DNA from: Macrocybe gigantea | Taxonomy: Eukaryota; Basidiomycota; Agaricomycetes; Agaricales; Callistosporiaceae | Assembly: GCA_011319805.1 (NCBI GenBank) | Contig: SJRY01000080.1 | Span: forward strand, 372,001 to 436,000 | Reading direction: 5' to 3' | DNA length: 64,000 nt | Shown here: in pieces, positions 59,783 to 64,000 of the stretch | Position numbering within the stretch: position 1 is the stretch's first letter | Layout: each line of letters begins with the position of its first letter | The notes under the pieces: model-generated | What the model saw: the letters and a program-made list of their open reading frames with translations, nothing else | What the model was told of the DNA's origin: nothing | Database searches by the model: none | Position numbers and translations under genes: made by a program

Positions 59783-61453
59783 TCACACATCCTCTGCCCA
59801 CTGCAACAGCCAATCCTCCCAATCCTCCCACTCATCGTCACAATCGGCCAACTTGTGAGACTTTCGGCAGTGCCCCCTTGGGTTCAACAATCTGTTTATG
59901 ACATGAACAGCGCCGTTAACGGACGGGATATCCGACGCCACGACGGGCTGTTTGTTGACGATGAACCTAGTAAACATGCGACTTGGACCTTTGTGGCCTG
60001 GAATCGGCAAGAACAGTTCAAACTTTGCGATGCGAACGTGTACGGTTCGATTTCCGAGCAATGTCAGGAGATCGATCTCGTACGAGTAGATTGGCTTTGG
60101 TCGCGGCACGTATTTTTCGTCGAGGGAGATGATGTTTTTATAGTACGGACGATGTTCGACTTGGCCGCCACTAGGCGATGGCGGTACAGCAAAAGGATGC
60201 TGGCCATGATTTTTGGAGATTACGTCTTCATGTCCCAAGTCATGAACAGGGCTATTTGGAGGCGTGTCCCTAATGTCAGTCAGGTTGAAGCAATGATCTG
60301 CATACAACGGCGACGTCGGTCAGTTGGAATCGGATAGAAATCACAAATTTCACTAACCGGTGTGGAACACGACATTGGGTATGACGTGATATTGAAGCAG
60401 CTTGCGCAGAACTCGAGTACCAAACGGAGAAAAGAGGAATCTCTGAAGTTTCCACGGAAGCTTTCTAAACGCGGTGTTGGTCGGAGCAAAGACTGTCGCT
60501 GCAAACGATCCATTCAGCGAGCCTTTTTCACCGTGCTTGTAGCGAATATCCATGGCATCACCGAGACCTGTCTTTTGAATCGCCGATGTCTGCACAAGAA
60601 CCGATAAGATGAGCGAGTTGCAAATAGGAGATTGAAGGGAGACTTGCAAAAGTAGAAAACTTGTTCGGGAACATGAACAGTTCACGGAAGATAGGTGGCG
60701 GCGGCAACAGGGGTGATTTATCCCATGAATCATGCCTGTTTAGATGAGAGTGCGCTACCACATACTTAGAGTGTACTCACCATTGGACGTGCGCCAGTTT
60801 GGCCTGAGGATGCGAACAAAGTAGTTGACGGTTGTCAGTGGGGGGATGATATGGTGGTTGACGCGGACGCGAAGGGAACGCCGGCCAAACTCGTCGGGGA
60901 GAACGAGCTTCGTTGGGTGGGTGTTGTTCCGAGCCAGGTCGTGAATGTCGTTCTCCGCCGGGAGGATGTGGTAGGCGAGGACGGCGCGGAGGATCTTCTT
61001 GAGACACTTGTGGTCGACGTCTAGCGAGAGCGCAGCGCCCACCATGACGTCATCGTAGAGGTCACACCGTCCGAGCTCTGCGTCGGACAGACGGCGGTGG
61101 TGGTGTCGGGGTTGCCGCAACGCCTTGTTTGACGGCGCGAAAAACGTGAGGCTGTACGAAGTCGGTGATGAGCACCGCATACGACGATGTCTAACTCACC
61201 GAGAGGACGAGTCGTTCAGCAGCGACTTGATTTCGTCTACATGGTTAATTGCCTTCACAAGCCTCGAGTATCTGCCAGACGATTAAAAGGCACATAAAGC
61301 ATTCCAGCCATTCACTCACTGCTTGTCAGCGCTAAGTTGCTCGTAAATGGTACATTCGCTATTGCATAAAGGTGCCTCGATCGCACGGGCGATGGCGCAG
61401 CCGCCCAGCGTCAGAGGAAGCAGAACGGCAGCCAAGCATCTGCCCAAGATCAT
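59783..61453 (-). CDS. Secreted protein with two fasciclin (FAS1) domains
   Basis: Cell-surface adhesion-type protein. MILGRCLAAVLLPLTLGGCA is a signal peptide, followed by CNSECTIYEQLSADKQ, RLVKAINHVDEIKSLLND. The first FAS1 shows LTFFAPSNKALRQP, CLKKILRAVLAYHILPAEND and RVNHHIIPPLTTVNYFVRIL. The second has FAATVFAPTNTAFRKLPW, RVLRKLLQYHVIPNVVFHT, RIAKFELFLPIPG and FIVNKQPVVASDIPSVNGA (the H2-type motif), VHVINRLLNPRG. The tail ends WEDWEDWLLQWAEDV with no hydrophobic GPI signal, so soluble secretion is more likely than anchoring. About five introns. Convergent with MOD5, 35 bp between stops. Confidence 0.85.
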
Positions 61454-61644
61454 GGCAAAGTTTACAGGTGTTCCACGATGGTGTTCGCATTTATATTCAA
61501 CTCGGCATGGGTCACTCCTCTGCTGCGGAATGTCACATCTTCGTCATGTCGATCGTGCACACTCCATGTCTTGCCTCAGCCGAGATTATTCACAAAAGGC
61601 GATACGCAGTAATACATGTCGTAGCCTTGCTAGCTCACCGTACA

Positions 61645-64000
61645 TCATTCTGACAGCTGCCGGAACCTCTCCTGTATCTCTGCGTATAGCCCGTCCAACT
61701 TGTCTTTGATGGGATCCTTTCCTTGTGATGGAGACTGAAAAAAAAAGCGTCTCGTTAGATACTCTCGCATACAAGCCTTCGAGCCAGGAGGAGTCACCTC
61801 GAATTTCATCTGCGAGAGTTTGAACATTAAATCTCCGCAAGAGTCCTTAATCCTCGTAAATGTTAGGTCCCCCTGAGACACCGCCTTGATTGCTGCATCG
61901 TGGAACCCAACAAAGTTCCTCAACATCGCGCTCGTCTTGTAGAACGGACAATACCGGTCGTATTCGCTCATTCCGTTTTGCTGCAGGAAATCGTCCTTGA
62001 GCATTCTCGCCACTTCCAGCGTGATCTTGTCATTCTCGCCGAGCGCGCTCTTTCCGACCAGTTGCACGATTTCTGCAAGGTCCTCTTCCTTCTGCAGGAT
62101 TTCCTTTGTTTTCATCCGGAGCTCCACAAAGCCTGGCTCAGACGATTCATAGTATGGCTCCAAGACCTTCGTGTATTTCGAGTACGACAATGACCAGTTG
62201 ACTGAAGGGAAATGTTTCCTCTGCGCCAACTTCTTGTCGAGACCCCAGAACACCTGCACAATGCTAAGCGTGGCAGAAGTCACTGGATCAGAAAAATCGC
62301 CTCCGGGTGGCGAGACGCTGGCAAGCCCGAATCAGCAATCCAGAAAACCAGAGCGCGTGGGTACACATACGCTCCAACAATTGAGACCGTGCCTTGTCTT
62401 ACCGGGTTTCCAAGGCAGATCACCTTTCCTGCACGCTCATAGAAACCAGCGAGCTTCGTTCCCAGGTACGCAGGATAGCCAGAGTCCGCCGGCATTTCAG
62501 CCAAACGTCCAGAGATTTCACGCAATGCCTCGGCCCATCGAGATGTTGAGTCAGCCATCATCGACACGTTTAGACCCTGATCACGGAAGTATTCCGAAAG
62601 CGTAATCCCTGTATAAATGGAGGCTTCACGAGCTGCGACAGGCATGTTGGAGGTATTGGCGACTAGCGTAGTGCGCTTCATGATGGGTTCCTGGCGATTA
62701 TCGACTTCCATCGTCAGTTCAGGGAACTAATCGTCCGTGTCAGTATAATTCATGTCAGTATCGCATCGTAGAGCACGCTTACGTCCATCAACACTTCTGC
62801 CATCTGTAAAAGAGAAACATTAAGCGATTTGACAAGGTCGTGGCTGAAAGAACATGCCTCGTTTCCGCGCTCCCCACAGCCAACGTAGACAATAATATCA
62901 CTATTCGAGTACTTTGATAAAGCTTGAGAGATGACGGTTTTTCCACAACCGAAAGCACCAGGAATAGCCGTCGTACCACCTTGAACACATCTGGGACAGT
63001 GAGCAGATGCATGCCAAGGGCAGGATTACTTGGGCGTACGGGAACAGGGCATCTAGTATTCGTTGACCGGTGAGAAGAGGGTAATCTGCGGTTTGCTTCT
63101 CCGCGACAGGTCGAGGCGCTCTGACAGGCCAGAGTTGCATCATGGTGTGTTTCGTCGCTTTACCGTCGAACTCTGTTTCCAGCACAATATCCTGGAACAA
63201 CGATTGAATTAAATTGAATCGATTATCGCCGAAAGATTGGCTCACATCGACGGCATAACTTCCCGGCTCTGCAATGTGAGTGATCGTTCCTAGAGCGCGG
63301 GGAGGTAGCATAATCTTGTGGTTGTGGACGAGCGAATTTTCGTGTACGCCCCGAATATATCTCCTCCCGAAATGTGGTCTCCAACCTAAGTACCATCAGC
63401 TTAGCAATGGAACGATTTGTATCCATGGCTGCTGACTGAGAAATTTAGAGGCTTAAAGTCCCACTGCAATGATCGGTCCAAGGCATTCGCATTAATGCCA
63501 TGAGGAATGTAGATTGACTTTGAGAGCTCCTGAATGGACTACAGATATGGTGGGTGAGTGGTGATTATCGACGAAGATGAGCAGGGCTTCGGCGCGTACT
63601 CTCAAAGGTCGCTGAATACCGTCGACGATGTTGCCCATGAGACCTTTCAACAAGACGGTGAATCGGGACGTCCAAAAACTAGGAAAGGCTCATCTACCTG
63701 GCCCAAGCTCGACACTGAGGGGCTTGCCCGTGCGCAGGACAGGGTCACCAACCGTGACACCAGAGGTTTCCTCATACACTTGGATGGTGGCCTTGTCCGC
63801 CTCAATTCTGATGACCTCTGAAGGGTGACCATATACTAGATGAGGCATAATTCAGCATGAAGTCAAGGTGGCTTATACCTCCGACGAGTTCGTCATGCCC
63901 GACACGAACAAGCTCGTACATTGCAGCGCCGATCATGTTCTCCGCAATGACGACGGGGCCAGAGACGCCAAATACTTGGCCAAATCTAGACTCATGCTCC
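61645..64000 (-). CDS. VMA1: V-type proton ATPase catalytic subunit A (5' end outside the window)
   Basis: Catalytic subunit of the V1 sector. The visible part starts inside the protein ([34 protein letters not shown]) and continues [20 protein letters not shown]. The P-loop is [15 protein letters not shown] (about 62930), followed by [19 protein letters not shown]. Then come [40 protein letters not shown] and [14 protein letters not shown]. The C-terminal domain ([54 protein letters not shown]) ends ERFRQLSE. No intein interrupts the P-loop, unlike budding yeast VMA1. The N-terminal quarter lies beyond position 64000. Confidence 0.95.

Noticed and set aside
62900..62960. Possible VMA1 intein at the P-loop
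   Set aside because: [12 protein letters not shown] is continuous; there is no insertion.
1..64000. CRISPR arrays, operons, tRNA or rRNA genes, prokaryotic islands
   Set aside because: None seen. All genes are intron-rich and monocistronic-looking, and short repeats occur only inside the two MITEs and low-complexity coding regions.

Overview
The window is a gene-dense piece of nuclear DNA from a filamentous basidiomycete, most likely a mushroom-forming Agaricomycete. The evidence is the many introns of about 45-60 nt per gene with GT..AG ends and CTAAC-type branch sites, very short intergenic spaces, and the gene content: a fruit-body-type secreted protein, a secreted GMC oxidoreductase, a FAS1 adhesion protein, an RNA 3'-phosphate cyclase and a HOOK dynein adaptor. 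About 28 protein-coding genes were resolved by joining exons by eye. I saw no tRNA, rRNA, CRISPR array or autonomous transposon. Boundaries given are first coding base to stop, introns included. Names rest on motif recognition, not on database searches.

Layout. 0-10 kb: class-II cAMP phosphodiesterase (-), an unnamed protein with a PINIT-like C-terminus (+), the endocytic scaffold EDE1 (-), an APC/C-type E2 (+). 10-20 kb: RRM/R3H protein (+), mitochondrial EndoG-type nuclease NUC1 (+), mitoribosomal mL46 (-), V-ATPase subunit H (+), TRAPPC13 (-), secreted fruit-body-type protein (-). 20-30 kb: FG nucleoporin (+), mitochondrial YME2 (+), HIRIP3-like protein (+). 30-43.5 kb: GH35 beta-galactosidase (-), VPS25 (+), a 347-bp mariner-type MITE, RING/coiled-coil protein (+), HOOK protein (+), RNA cyclase (+), CDC50 (-). 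43.5-55 kb: MCM-binding protein (+), phosphoglucomutase/phosphopentomutase (-), PHD protein RCO1 (-), PRP38 (+), mitoribosomal uL15m (-). 55-64 kb: GMC oxidoreductase (+), a 400-bp hAT-type MITE, tRNA isopentenyltransferase (+), FAS1 protein (-), V-ATPase subunit A (-, running off the right edge).

The genes do not form one pathway. Several touch membrane traffic and organelle acidification (EDE1, TRAPPC13, VPS25, HOOK, CDC50, two V-ATPase subunits) and several serve mitochondria (NUC1, mL46, YME2, uL15m), but neighbours alternate strand and look like ordinary housekeeping genes. The most notable points are two non-autonomous DNA transposons with intact ends (one 54 bp before a start codon), two GC-AG introns (one inside the phosphoserine loop of the phosphoglucomutase), a one-base frame break near the end of VPS25, three FxDxF motifs in EDE1, and the unnamed PINIT-like protein.
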